Assembly (NCBI GenBank): GCA_025464925.1
Contig: JAODMS010000127.1
Coordinates: 1-9,348 of the forward strand
Length of the DNA stretch: 9,348 nt
Direction of reading: 5' to 3'
Source of the DNA: Arthrobacter sp.
Lineage (GTDB): Bacteria > Actinomycetota > Actinomycetes > Actinomycetales > Micrococcaceae
Numbering within the stretch: the first letter of the stretch is position 1; each line of letters begins with the position of its first letter. The notes beneath the pieces are model-generated. The model made no database searches. It saw nothing but the letters and a program-made list of their open reading frames with translations, and was not told where the DNA came from. The translations under genes and the position numbers were made by a program. Shown here piece by piece: positions 1 to 6,313 of this stretch.

Positions 1-583
1 AGCCCGTAGGATCCTGCAGGTCCTTGATCTGCAGTGAATCCACCACCAGACCGAGCTTTTCCATTTCGACACCGCTGGCGCTGCGGACCTGGGAAGCGAG
101 CTTGTCGCGCTCGCGGATGATTTCTTCAACCGTCATGCTGCCGATGATCGAACGCAGGTGTCCTTCAAAGACGTTGTATACCTGGCTCTGCATCTTGGGC
201 TGCTGGCCGAGGAACCGCCGCGCAGCATTGGCGATGAAGGGCGGAGCGTCACCGATTTTGTAGATAACCACGCCGTCGACAATCACCTGGATGCCCTGGG
301 AGGTCACACAGGAAACCTTGAGTTCCGTTTCGTTCAGGGTCAGGGACAACATCCTCACCGTCTGGAGCCCGGGCAGCACGAGGGCGCCCTTGCCGGTGAC
401 GATCTTGAAGTCCATTCCCTCCCTGGTATCCAAGGTGCCGCGAGTCAATCCAGAGATGATGAGGGCCTCGTTCGGCTCAGCGACCTTCCACATCAATTTT
501 GTTGCCACCCAGATGACGGCGTTAACGATGATCGCCCCAACGAGGATGGAAATCAGCGGGAAGAATGCTGACAAGTCCGGCAT
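1..583 (-). CDS. Flotillin-family (SPFH/PHB domain) membrane protein, C-terminus cut off by window edge
   Basis: Flotillins are membrane-anchored scaffold proteins that oligomerise and organise membrane microdomains. The 194 visible residues start with a hydrophobic anchor (about residues 8-30), followed by the family-typical segment AEPNEALIISG (35-45), then KGALVLPGLQ and SLTLNETEL (65-88), and a PHB/SPFH domain containing IQVIVDGVVIYKIGD (about 98-112) and the helix GHLRSIIGSMTVEEIIRERD (141-160). The long Ala/Glu-rich coiled-coil tail typical of flotillins would lie beyond base 1. The ATG at 583-581 is chosen because AAAGGA (596-591 on the minus strand) lies 7 nt upstream and the protein then begins directly with its membrane anchor. 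It is divergent from the ZIP-like gene with 276 bp between them. Whether an NfeD partner or other gene follows cannot be seen. Family assignment is firm; the specific cellular role is unknown. Confidence 0.9.
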   Translation of the reverse strand, partial: MPDLSAFFPLISILVGAIIVNAVIWVATKLMWKVAEPNEALIISGLTRGTLDTREGMDFKIVTGKGALVLPGLQTVRMLSLTLNETELKVSCVTSQGIQVIVDGVVIYKIGDAPPFIANAARRFLGQQPKMQSQVYNVFEGHLRSIIGSMTVEEIIRERDKLASQVRSASGVEMEKLGLVVDSLQIKDLQDPTG

Positions 584-748
584 GACCGGGTCCTTTCACG
601 GTGCTGGAAAAGGCGTTGCGGCAAAGCTCCAAACGTTACTGCTGAACCTGCCCGGGCTGGATACGGGATTGGTGGAGGGCCCGAGCTGGCTGTTGTAGAC
701 AGTCTGCGTGGCCGTCCTCCGGGAGTCCAGCGATCAGGAGATACCTGC

Positions 749-773
749 CCGAGGCAAGGGCCGAGGCAAGGGC
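749..773. repeat. 12-bp perfect tandem duplication
   Basis: The unit CCGAGGCAAGGG occurs twice back to back (749-760 and 761-772), plus the next base C. It lies in the 276-bp divergent spacer between the flotillin and ZIP-like genes. I see no convincing gene in that spacer. The duplication probably arose by replication slippage; no function can be read from it. Confidence 0.8.
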
Positions 774-847
774 TACGGCAACGGCCGCGGGGCGGTGGTT
801 TCCCCAAACCTGTTTCTGCATGTCTTCCCGTCCGCGGGGCCAGTTCC

Positions 848-860
848 TATACTGACCGCG
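848..860 (+). promoter_or_regulatory. -10 element and probable leaderless start of the ZIP-like gene
   Basis: TATACT (848-853, five of six bases matching the TATAAT consensus) is followed by only six bases (GACCGC) and then the GTG start codon at 860. Transcription would start at or within a base or two of the G of GTG, giving an mRNA with no 5' leader. There is no purine-rich ribosome binding site in front of the GTG, which agrees with a leaderless transcript. The -35 region (about 825-830, TTCCCG) is a poor match. Confidence 0.65.
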
Positions 861-1651
861 TGGGAACCTCCCTGATCTTTGGTGTGGTGGCATCCAGTGC
901 CCTGGTACTGGGTGCGTTCATCGGCGTGAGGTTCGAGCTGCCCAAACGTCTGCTGGCGATTATGCTGTCCTTCGCCGCCGGGGCGCTCATCACCGCCCTA
1001 TCGTTCGAGCTGTTCGAGGACGCCTACCAACGCGGCGGCATTGTCCGCGCCGCGATTGGCCTGTTAGGCGGCGCCGCAGTGTTCACCGCCCTGAGTGCGT
1101 TGCTGGACCGCTGGGCCCAACCTGGTTCGCAATCCGCCCCCGCAGACAAGGTCCGGGGCAGCGTCAAGCTGGACACCGATGCCGCTGCCGCCGACCGTCC
1201 GCCGACGGCCGCCTCCACCCGGGGCGCGGCAGGACTGGCCCTCCTGGCCGCCGTCACCCTTGACGGCGTGCCGGAGAACGTAGCACTGGGTGTGTCCCTG
1301 GGCGAGGGGACCGGCGGGCTGGCCCTGCTGGCAGCCATTTTCGTTTCGAACCTGCCCGAAGCGCTGGTGGGTGCCTCCTCCATGCGCAGCCAAGGAAAAT
1401 CGGGCGGCACCATCATGGGCCTCTGGACCGCGTGCGCCGTGCTGCTGGTCCTGGCCGTCGTGCTGGGCGCGGGCCCGCTCTCCGGCAGCGATCCTGAGGC
1501 GATCTCCTTGCCGCTGGCCTTCGCAGCCGGGGCTGTCATCGCATCCCTCGCCGACACCCTGATGCCGGAAGCCTACGAGCACGGCGGGCCGGCGGTGGCC
1601 CTGAGCACGGCGGCCGGGTTCGTCCTGTCCTTTACGCTCTCGCTTGCCTGA
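860..1651 (+). CDS. ZIP-family-like transporter with non-canonical metal-site residues
   Basis: A 263-residue polytopic membrane protein of ZIP length. Hydrophobic segments lie at about 3-24, 31-52, 62-83, 122-147, 151-173, 184-205, 214-234 and 245-262, with a hydrophilic loop at about 84-121 between helices 3 and 4, as in ZIP carriers. The two signature helices are recognisable as DGVPENVALG (135-144, helix 4) and SNLPEAL (163-169, helix 5), which keep the Pro-Glu pairs. Canonical ZIPs have His-Asn before Pro-Glu in helix 4; here it is Asp135-Gly136. The loop has no histidine, and the only histidine in the protein is His241. Residues 37-60 and 220-243 are a clear internal repeat (FAAGA...AY..GG), reflecting the pseudo-symmetry of ZIP helices 1-3 and 6-8. 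The GTG start is supported by the promoter immediately in front. Substrate is not predictable: divalent metal transport is the family default, but ligand losses make zinc uptake uncertain. It stands alone, convergent with the DUF4383 gene. Confidence 0.82.
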   Translation: MGTSLIFGVVASSALVLGAFIGVRFELPKRLLAIMLSFAAGALITALSFELFEDAYQRGGIVRAAIGLLGGAAVFTALSALLDRWAQPGSQSAPADKVRGSVKLDTDAAAADRPPTAASTRGAAGLALLAAVTLDGVPENVALGVSLGEGTGGLALLAAIFVSNLPEALVGASSMRSQGKSGGTIMGLWTACAVLLVLAVVLGAGPLSGSDPEAISLPLAFAAGAVIASLADTLMPEAYEHGGPAVALSTAAGFVLSFTLSLA

Positions 1652-1711
1652 GGGTCCCGGATCGGTTCCCGGGTCGGCAGAACAGCGCGGAGATTCTTAG
1701 CCTTTAAATAA

Positions 1712-1753
1712 GCTGGTGCAGCCGCTGCGCTTCCGCGTTGCGCCTGCACCAGC
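1712..1753 (-). terminator. Strong hairpin, probable intrinsic terminator of the DUF4383 gene (may act both ways)
   Basis: A 42-nt inverted repeat: ten perfect pairs (GCTGGTGCAG at 1712-1721 with CTGCACCAGC at 1744-1753), then a C/C mismatch, three pairs, a T/T mismatch, four pairs including one G-U, and a TTCC loop (1731-1734). Read on the minus strand the hairpin is followed by TTATTTAAAGG, a short T-rich tract, about 70 nt past the DUF4383 stop codon. On the plus strand, about 60 nt after the ZIP-like stop, the following sequence is less T-rich, though AATTTT occurs a few bases later. Orientation to the minus strand is therefore favoured. Confidence 0.7.
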
Positions 1754-1821
1754 AGGTAGTACGAATTTTCAGATTGCTATGACTCGTTACTCATTCGCGG
1801 CTCCCTTGTCCCAGTGTTCGC

Positions 1822-2289
1822 TTACCGGGTTTCTGCGTCTTCGGCCAGATGCCGCGAAAGCATCCAGCCGGCGCCAATCATAGCTAGACCTAGCACCATG
1901 AAGGTCCAGTTGTCCGCGGTGTTCAGCGACAGGAAATTGGCCGCCGAGTCCACGCCCACGATGAGCCCATAAACGCTGAGGACGATGTACAGCAGGCCGA
2001 AGCCCATGAGGAAATTCCTGGCACCCATTTGGTTGCGGGACATGGCCCAACCCGTGCCACCGATGGCCAGCTGCAGGATATTCAGCAGGATGGACACCTG
2101 GAACACGTTCAGGAGCAACGCCTTGGAATCAGGCCCCAAGAATCTGAGCTCGCTGTACTGCATGGTGATACCGGGGATGAACCCCAGGATGCCCACGACC
2201 ATAACGACGATACCCACACCCATGCCAACGTTCTGAACATCTGTCCGTCCGAAGTGAACGCCATGTGCATGCGGAGAAGCGGTAGTCAT
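1822..2289 (-). CDS. DUF4383 domain-containing membrane protein
   Basis: A 155-residue protein with four predicted transmembrane helices at about 20-40, 61-81, 93-113 and 127-146. It carries the features of actinobacterial DUF4383 proteins: an FQVSILLNILQLAIGGTGWA-type second helix (63-82) and the NTADNW motif (123-128) in front of the last helix. Function is unknown for the family. The start ATG at 2289-2287 is preferred because GGAGG (2300-2296 on the minus strand) sits six bases upstream; an upstream in-frame ATG at 2319 would add ten residues but overrides this excellent ribosome binding site. The N-terminus has several histidines (HAHGVHFG, 7-14). It converges with the ZIP-like gene and diverges from the perM-type gene, so it appears to be a single-gene unit. 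Confidence 0.85.
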   Translation of the reverse strand: MTTASPHAHGVHFGRTDVQNVGMGVGIVVMVVGILGFIPGITMQYSELRFLGPDSKALLLNVFQVSILLNILQLAIGGTGWAMSRNQMGARNFLMGFGLLYIVLSVYGLIVGVDSAANFLSLNTADNWTFMVLGLAMIGAGWMLSRHLAEDAETR

Positions 2290-2295
2290 TTTCTG

Positions 2296-2329
2296 CCTCC
2301 AACCACAGATTGCGGACATACCAATTTTA
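2296..2329 (-). promoter_or_regulatory. Putative -10 element and ribosome binding site of the DUF4383 gene
   Basis: Reading the minus strand, TAAAAT (2329-2324) matches the TATAAT consensus at five of six positions. It would start transcription near 2317, leaving a leader of roughly 28 nt that contains GGAGG (2300-2296). No good -35 hexamer is visible at 16-19 bp upstream. Confidence 0.45.
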
Positions 2330-2375
2330 CGGCGGTGCTATGGAAAAAGCTCCACTGGCGGGAGAGGGCGGTTTC

Positions 2376-3749
2376 GTGATTAAGCCTGTCGGAAACCAGC
2401 GGGCCGCCCCGCACATGGCACCATGGAATACGATGAAACTGCGCGCTGATCAGACCGGAGAACATGGCCTCCCGATGCCCCTGTGGCTGCGGGGAGCACT
2501 CGAGGCCGCACAGGCGGCCGTCATTTCAGCCCTAATGGTGGTCGCCCCGATCCTCGCGGTATGGGCCACGGCCGGATTCCGGCAAAGCGGCGGCGACGTG
2601 CTCGCGCAGCTGGCCGGCCAGGCCTGGCTGTTGATGCACGGAGTTCCCCTGCAGCTGGAAACCTCCGGCGCCGGGCCTGCAGGGCAGGCGGAATCGGGCA
2701 CGCTTTCGCTCATTCCCCTGGGGCTGACCCTCATCCCGTTCCTGCTCGCCTGGCGCGCGGGCCGGCGACTGGCCCGCGCCCGTACCGATCAGCTCTGGCA
2801 GGCAATGCTCGGCTCGTGTCTGATGTACGCCGGCTTTGGGCTGGCCACGGGCTTCATCTGCCGCACTTCCGAGGTGGGCGTTGGCCTTTGGTTCGCCGCC
2901 CTCATACCGCTGATCCCGCTGGCGCTCGGCATGGTAATCGGCGCCCGCCGCCAGGCAGGCTCCTGGAGCCGGCTGATCGGCGTCGATGCGGTGGCCTGGA
3001 TTTCCCGTACCAGCCAGCACTCCCGTTGGGCCGGATCCTACCTCGGGTCCGCCATCAAGGCCGGTTTTGTGGCGCTGATGGCCAGCCTGGCGATGTCGGC
3101 CGTGCTGCTCGCCGTCGACCTCTTCATTCACTGGAACCTCGTGATCGCCGTGTATGAAGCGGTCGACGCCGGGGCCATGGGAGGTGCCGTGCTCACCCTC
3201 GCGCAGCTCGGCTTCCTGCCCAACCTCGCGGTGTTCGCGCTCGCCTGGACCTCCGGCTCCGGCTTCGCCGTCGGCGTCGGCTCACAGGCCGGGGCGCTTG
3301 GAACCGGCGTCGGGCCGCTGCCGTCCATTCCGGTCTTCGCTGCCTTGCCCGCCGGGGCGCTGGACTACGGCTTTGCCGCTCTCGTGGTGCCGGCGCTCGC
3401 GGGGGTCCTGGCCGGCTGGTGGTTCCTGCGCGAAGGTGAGAACCACTTCGATGAGTGGCTGTCGATCGAGATCCGCGCCCGCTGGTTTACCGCCACCGCC
3501 TCCACCCTGGTGCTGGGCGTGATCATCGGCAGCGTTGCCGGGCTGCTCGCGGGCGGATTGTCCTTGCTGGCCCGCGGGTCGGCCGGCATCGGGCGGTTGA
3601 CGGACATCGGCCCGGACCCGCTCCGCACGGCGCTGTTCGTGGCCGCTGAAGTGGGCGTCGGCGCCGTTATCGGTTACGCGGCAGGACCCTGGCTGGAGCG
3701 CCAGGAGAATCTGCACGAAGCGGACCTCGAACGGGCCGCCAGCAACTAG
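2376..3749 (+). CDS. perM: DUF6350 / PerM-type polytopic membrane protein
   Basis: A 457-residue protein, mostly membrane helix, of the DUF6350 family that includes mycobacterial PerM (Rv0955), linked there to cell division and persistence. Hydrophobic segments occur at about 41-66, 109-126, 143-161, 171-189, 226-249, 268-291, 331-350, 375-399 and 418-437. Family-like conserved stretches are LSLIPLGLTLIPFLLAWRAG (110-129), LGFLPNLAVFALAWTSGSGF (278-297) and GPLPSIPVFAALP (313-325). The GTG at 2376 is chosen because GAGG (2364-2367, within GGAGAGGG) lies eight bases in front. In-frame alternatives are TTG 2310, ATG 2340 (weak GGCGG) and ATG 2433 just before the conserved GLPMPLWLRGALEAAQ segment; the start is unsure by up to about 35 residues. 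Its place two genes before purN matches the M. tuberculosis perM-purN-purH order, supporting orthology. The symbol is by family and position only. Confidence 0.85.
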   Translation: MIKPVGNQRAAPHMAPWNTMKLRADQTGEHGLPMPLWLRGALEAAQAAVISALMVVAPILAVWATAGFRQSGGDVLAQLAGQAWLLMHGVPLQLETSGAGPAGQAESGTLSLIPLGLTLIPFLLAWRAGRRLARARTDQLWQAMLGSCLMYAGFGLATGFICRTSEVGVGLWFAALIPLIPLALGMVIGARRQAGSWSRLIGVDAVAWISRTSQHSRWAGSYLGSAIKAGFVALMASLAMSAVLLAVDLFIHWNLVIAVYEAVDAGAMGGAVLTLAQLGFLPNLAVFALAWTSGSGFAVGVGSQAGALGTGVGPLPSIPVFAALPAGALDYGFAALVVPALAGVLAGWWFLREGENHFDEWLSIEIRARWFTATASTLVLGVIIGSVAGLLAGGLSLLARGSAGIGRLTDIGPDPLRTALFVAAEVGVGAVIGYAAGPWLERQENLHEADLERAASN

Positions 3750-3791
3750 CGGCACCGCCGCCGCAACCAGCCATACCGGGCGCGGCTCCGG

Positions 3792-4223
3792 TCAGCGGAA
3801 CTGGGTGGGTAACGACTTTTCCAGCTGGGTCCTGCACTCGGATGCCGCCTGCTGCGTGAGGGCGTTGCGTGTGCACTGCTGGTAATCCCGGAACTGGTTG
3901 AAGAAGAGCGCCGAGGCGAGGATCAGCAGGACCATCACCGCCGAGACCACAATTCCGGAAATCGTGCCGAACAGCACCAGGCGCGATTCCTTGTATTTCA
4001 CCGCCCGGATCAGCACCATGATGCCGAGCACGATGGCGGCGGCGGTGAGGATAGTGGTGAGCCACAGGTAGCTGATGTCCAGTTGGTACACGAAGAACGA
4101 TCCGAGGACCACCACGATGAAGATGCGGAACAGGGTGTGGGTCTTCAACACGGAGGCTTTCGCCGCCTCGCTGAGCGGATGCTGGTTCGGCTGGCTGCCG
4201 CCGGAGTCGTTCGGGGGGTTCAT
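3792..4223 (-). CDS. Unrecognised small membrane protein with three helices and a two-cysteine tail
   Basis: A 143-residue protein I cannot assign to a named family. A polar Asn/Gln/Ser-rich N-terminus (1-30) is followed by three hydrophobic segments (about 32-47, 53-73 and 83-108). Between helices 2 and 3 is a basic loop (RAVKYKESR, 73-81), probably cytoplasmic by the positive-inside rule, which would place the C-terminal tail (109-143) outside. That tail has exactly two cysteines, Cys117 and Cys130, in a glutamine-rich context (YQQCTRNALTQQAASEC), as if for a disulfide hairpin. The ATG at 4223-4221 is the natural start: the frame upstream is antisense to purN and has no promoter of its own, while TAGGCT lies seven bases in front of this ATG. 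It converges with the perM-type gene (42 bp apart) and diverges from purN (39 bp). Coding status is well supported; function is unknown. Confidence 0.75.
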   Translation of the reverse strand: MNPPNDSGGSQPNQHPLSEAAKASVLKTHTLFRIFIVVVLGSFFVYQLDISYLWLTTILTAAAIVLGIMVLIRAVKYKESRLVLFGTISGIVVSAVMVLLILASALFFNQFRDYQQCTRNALTQQAASECRTQLEKSLPTQFR

Positions 4224-4230
4224 GTTTTCC

Positions 4231-4236
4231 AGCCTA
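4231..4236 (-). promoter_or_regulatory. Putative -10 element of the 143-residue membrane protein gene
   Basis: On the minus strand TAGGCT fits the actinobacterial TANNNT pattern and ends seven bases before the ATG at 4223, placing the transcript start at or next to the start codon. Upstream of the ATG there is only a weak GGAA, four bases from the start codon, so a leaderless or nearly leaderless mRNA is likely. Confidence 0.5.
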
Positions 4237-4250
4237 CGCGAGCGGCCACA

Positions 4251-4256
4251 TAAGCT
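4251..4256 (+). promoter_or_regulatory. Putative -10 element of purN (leaderless transcript)
   Basis: TAAGCT fits TANNNT and is separated from the ATG at 4263 by exactly six bases (AGGACA), so the mRNA would begin at the start codon. The AGGA within this spacer is too close to the ATG to act as a normal ribosome binding site. A convincing -35 is not visible; it would fall around 4228-4233, overlapping the -10 of the divergent gene. Confidence 0.55.
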
Positions 4257-4262
4257 AGGACA

Positions 4263-4850
4263 ATGCGCATAGTTGTCCTCGTTTCCGGCACCGGCTCCAA
4301 CCTCCAGGCCGTCATCGACGCCGTGAAAGACGGCCGGCTCGATGTCGAGATCGCGGCCGTCGGTGCGGACCGGCCGGGGACCTACGGGATTGAACGCTCC
4401 GCCGACGCCGGCATTCCGACGTTTGTGGTGGACTTCAAGGCCTACCCGGACCGGGCGGAGTGGAACGCCGCGCTCACCGCAGCCGTCGCCGCCTTCGAGC
4501 CGGACGTGGTGCTTTCCTCCGGCTTCATGCGGATCGTCAGTGCGGACTTCATCGATTCCTTCGGCGGCAGGTACCTGAACACCCACCCGGCGCTGCTGCC
4601 GTCCTTCCCCGGCGCCCACGGGGTCCGCGACGCCCTGGCCTACGGCGTCAAGGTCACCGGCTGCACCGTGCACTGGGCCGACGCCGGCGTGGACACCGGC
4701 CCGATCATTGCCCAGGAGGCCGTGGCGATCGAGGACGGCGAGACCGAGGAGTCCCTGCACGAGCGCATCAAGGTGGTGGAGCGCCGGCTGCTGGTGTCCA
4801 CGCTGGCGTCCCTCGCCGCGGAGCAGAAGGCCGCAGCCGCCCCGAGCTAG
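4263..4850 (+). CDS. purN: Phosphoribosylglycinamide formyltransferase (PurN)
   Basis: Cytoplasmic GAR transformylase, step 3 of de novo purine synthesis: transfers the formyl group of 10-formyl-tetrahydrofolate to glycinamide ribonucleotide. At 195 residues it is a typical single-domain PurN. The N-terminal phosphate-binding loop is SGTGSNLQA (8-16). The catalytic triad is intact and falls at the same numbers as in E. coli PurN: Asn106 and His108 in YLNTHPALLPSFPGAHG (104-120) and Asp144 in AGVDTGPIIAQE (141-152). The GFMRIVS folate-site region is at 87-93. The ATG at 4263 gives the standard MRIVVLVSGTGSN N-terminus. It diverges from the 143-residue membrane protein gene by 39 bp and converges on the MFS gene with only 17 bp between stop codons, so it is transcribed on its own and not as purN-purH. 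An apparent purine operator was not recognised. Confidence 0.97.
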   Translation: MRIVVLVSGTGSNLQAVIDAVKDGRLDVEIAAVGADRPGTYGIERSADAGIPTFVVDFKAYPDRAEWNAALTAAVAAFEPDVVLSSGFMRIVSADFIDSFGGRYLNTHPALLPSFPGAHGVRDALAYGVKVTGCTVHWADAGVDTGPIIAQEAVAIEDGETEESLHERIKVVERRLLVSTLASLAAEQKAAAAPS

Positions 4851-4867
4851 CCGTCCGGCTCCGGACC

Positions 4868-6220
4868 CTACTCGAGCCGGCGCTGTTTGGTTTCGGGGGC
4901 GAAGAACGCCATCCACAGCACTGACAGCAGCACCAGCCCCCCGGCCAGGGCGAACGACGTTGCCAGCCCCAGTTCGGGCCACAGGACCGATGCGAAGACC
5001 AGCGGCCCGAACCCGGCGCCGATCCGCGAGAACGTGGACGCCCAGCCGAAGCCCGAGCCCCGCAGCTCGGTCGGGTACAGCTCCGAGACATAGGTGTAGA
5101 GCACGGGGATGGCCACCTGCACCACAAAGCCGAACGCGAGCAGCCAGAACACGGCCGCCGTCGGGATGTCCACCACGAACGCCACAATCACCAGGATCAG
5201 CGCGGACAGCGGGCCGGTGACGGCCAGGACCCACTTCCGGCCCACCCGCTCCACCAGCAGGGCGGCCACCACAACGCCCAGGAGCCCGACGGCGGCCATG
5301 GACGCCGTCGTGAGGAACGCCTTGTACTCCTCGAAGCCGGCCCCGATCAGGATCCGGGGCATCCAGGTCAGGGACAGGTAGTAGACCAGCAGGATGCTGA
5401 AGAACAGCGCCCACGCCGTCGTCGTGAGCTTCCAGTCAAACTGCCAGAGCAGCCGCAACTGGGTCCACGCACTGCCGGCGGAGAGGCGGGGCGCGTCCTG
5501 CGGTTCGGGCAGGCTATAGGCGCGGGCTTCGGTTCCGGTGGCCTCGACCAGGTCGTCGATCACCCGGGCCGCCTCCTCGCGGCGGCCCTTGCGGATCAGG
5601 AACAGGGGCGATTCGGGGACGCTGCGACGGACCCAGAACACCAGCAGCGCCGGAAGCACCATCACCAGCATGGTCAGGCGCCAGTCCGCGAAAGCCGCCA
5701 CGAGGCCGGCCGAGACGAAGCCGCACAGCGCGGCACCGACCGGCCACCAGCCGTCCATCGCGGTGAGGACCCTGCCCCGCTGCCTGCGCGGGGTGAACTC
5801 GCCCACCAGCGCGTAATCCACCGGGATGCACCCGCCCAGGCCGAAGCCGGCCATAAACCGGAACACGCAGAACCAGAGAAAGTCGGGGGAGAACGCGCCC
5901 AGCACCGTGAAGAGGGAGAAAATCAGCAAGGTGGCGGTGAAGGCCTTCTTGCGCCCGATCGTGTCCGCGATGGTGCCCCAGATGAAGGCGCCGAGGGCCA
6001 TGCCGATCAGGTTCGAGGCGCCGATCCAGGCGGCTTCGCCGGCGCTCAGGGACCAGTGCTTGGACAGCAGCGGAATGAGGATGCCGTTCAGCGTCACGTC
6101 CCACGCGTCAAACATGAAGCCGAGGCCGCCGATCAGGAAGATCTTTCCCTGGACTTTCCACCGCCACGGCAGTTCCTGTACCACCTGTTCGCCGCTGGGC
6201 ACCGTGGTGTAAGTGTTCAT
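4868..6220 (-). CDS. Major facilitator superfamily transporter, SV2/NiaP-like organic solute porter
   Basis: A 450-residue, 12-helix secondary transporter of the inner membrane. MFS hallmarks are in order: motif A after helix 2 ([13 protein letters not shown], 82-94), [10 protein letters not shown] after helix 4 (141-150), VPESPLFL (201-208) at the start of the long central loop (about 208-260), a second motif-A-like VERVGRKW (323-330), [16 protein letters not shown] (377-392) and a terminal APETK (441-445). The first helix carries two acidic residues, Asp38 and Asp41 ([12 protein letters not shown]), the position used by NiaP and aromatic-acid porters for proton or substrate coupling. This favours an organic acid or vitamin-like substrate over a sugar, but the substrate cannot be named. 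The ATG at 6220-6218 follows AGGAGG (6231-6226 on the minus strand) by five bases. It sits between purN and purH on the opposite strand, with 152 bp to purH. Confidence 0.92.
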   Translation of the reverse strand: MNTYTTVPSGEQVVQELPWRWKVQGKIFLIGGLGFMFDAWDVTLNGILIPLLSKHWSLSAGEAAWIGASNLIGMALGAFIWGTIADTIGRKKAFTATLLIFSLFTVLGAFSPDFLWFCVFRFMAGFGLGGCIPVDYALVGEFTPRRQRGRVLTAMDGWWPVGAALCGFVSAGLVAAFADWRLTMLVMVLPALLVFWVRRSVPESPLFLIRKGRREEAARVIDDLVEATGTEARAYSLPEPQDAPRLSAGSAWTQLRLLWQFDWKLTTTAWALFFSILLVYYLSLTWMPRILIGAGFEEYKAFLTTASMAAVGLLGVVVAALLVERVGRKWVLAVTGPLSALILVIVAFVVDIPTAAVFWLLAFGFVVQVAIPVLYTYVSELYPTELRGSGFGWASTFSRIGAGFGPLVFASVLWPELGLATSFALAGGLVLLSVLWMAFFAPETKQRRLE

Positions 6221-6225
6221 CTCAT

Positions 6226-6243
6226 CCTCCTGTGAAAACCTTA
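6226..6243 (-). promoter_or_regulatory. Ribosome binding site and tentative -10 of the MFS gene
   Basis: On the minus strand AGGAGG (6231-6226) is a near-perfect ribosome binding site five bases before the ATG. TAAGGT (6243-6238) fits TANNNT but lies so close that the leader would be only about 11 nt and start at the binding site itself; the true promoter may be further upstream. The site is strong, the promoter call weak. Confidence 0.4.
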
Positions 6244-6313
6244 CGTCGAGGTGCCGGTCCGCGGCGTGAGCTTCACACTCCGGCGCGCGGGAAGGACCGT
6301 CGCTGTGACGCGA

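Noticed and set aside
636..821. Possible 61-codon minus-strand gene in the flotillin-ZIP spacer, starting at 821 with GGGAAG in front
   Set aside because: The predicted peptide has an Ala/Val stretch created partly by the 12-bp tandem repeat and no conserved features; codon use is not clearly coding. Conservation in relatives would be needed to call it.
3775..3792. ACCGG/CCGGT inverted repeat between the perM-type gene and the 143-residue gene as a terminator
   Set aside because: Only five base pairs, no T tract on either strand, and it overlaps a stop codon; this is within chance for GC-rich DNA.
4224..5414. Upstream extension of the 143-residue minus-strand protein to a 540-codon frame antisense to purN
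   Set aside because: The extension is Gly/Arg/Ala-rich shadow sequence overlapping purN and the MFS gene in another frame. Only the last 143 codons look like a membrane protein, and a promoter sits right before their ATG.
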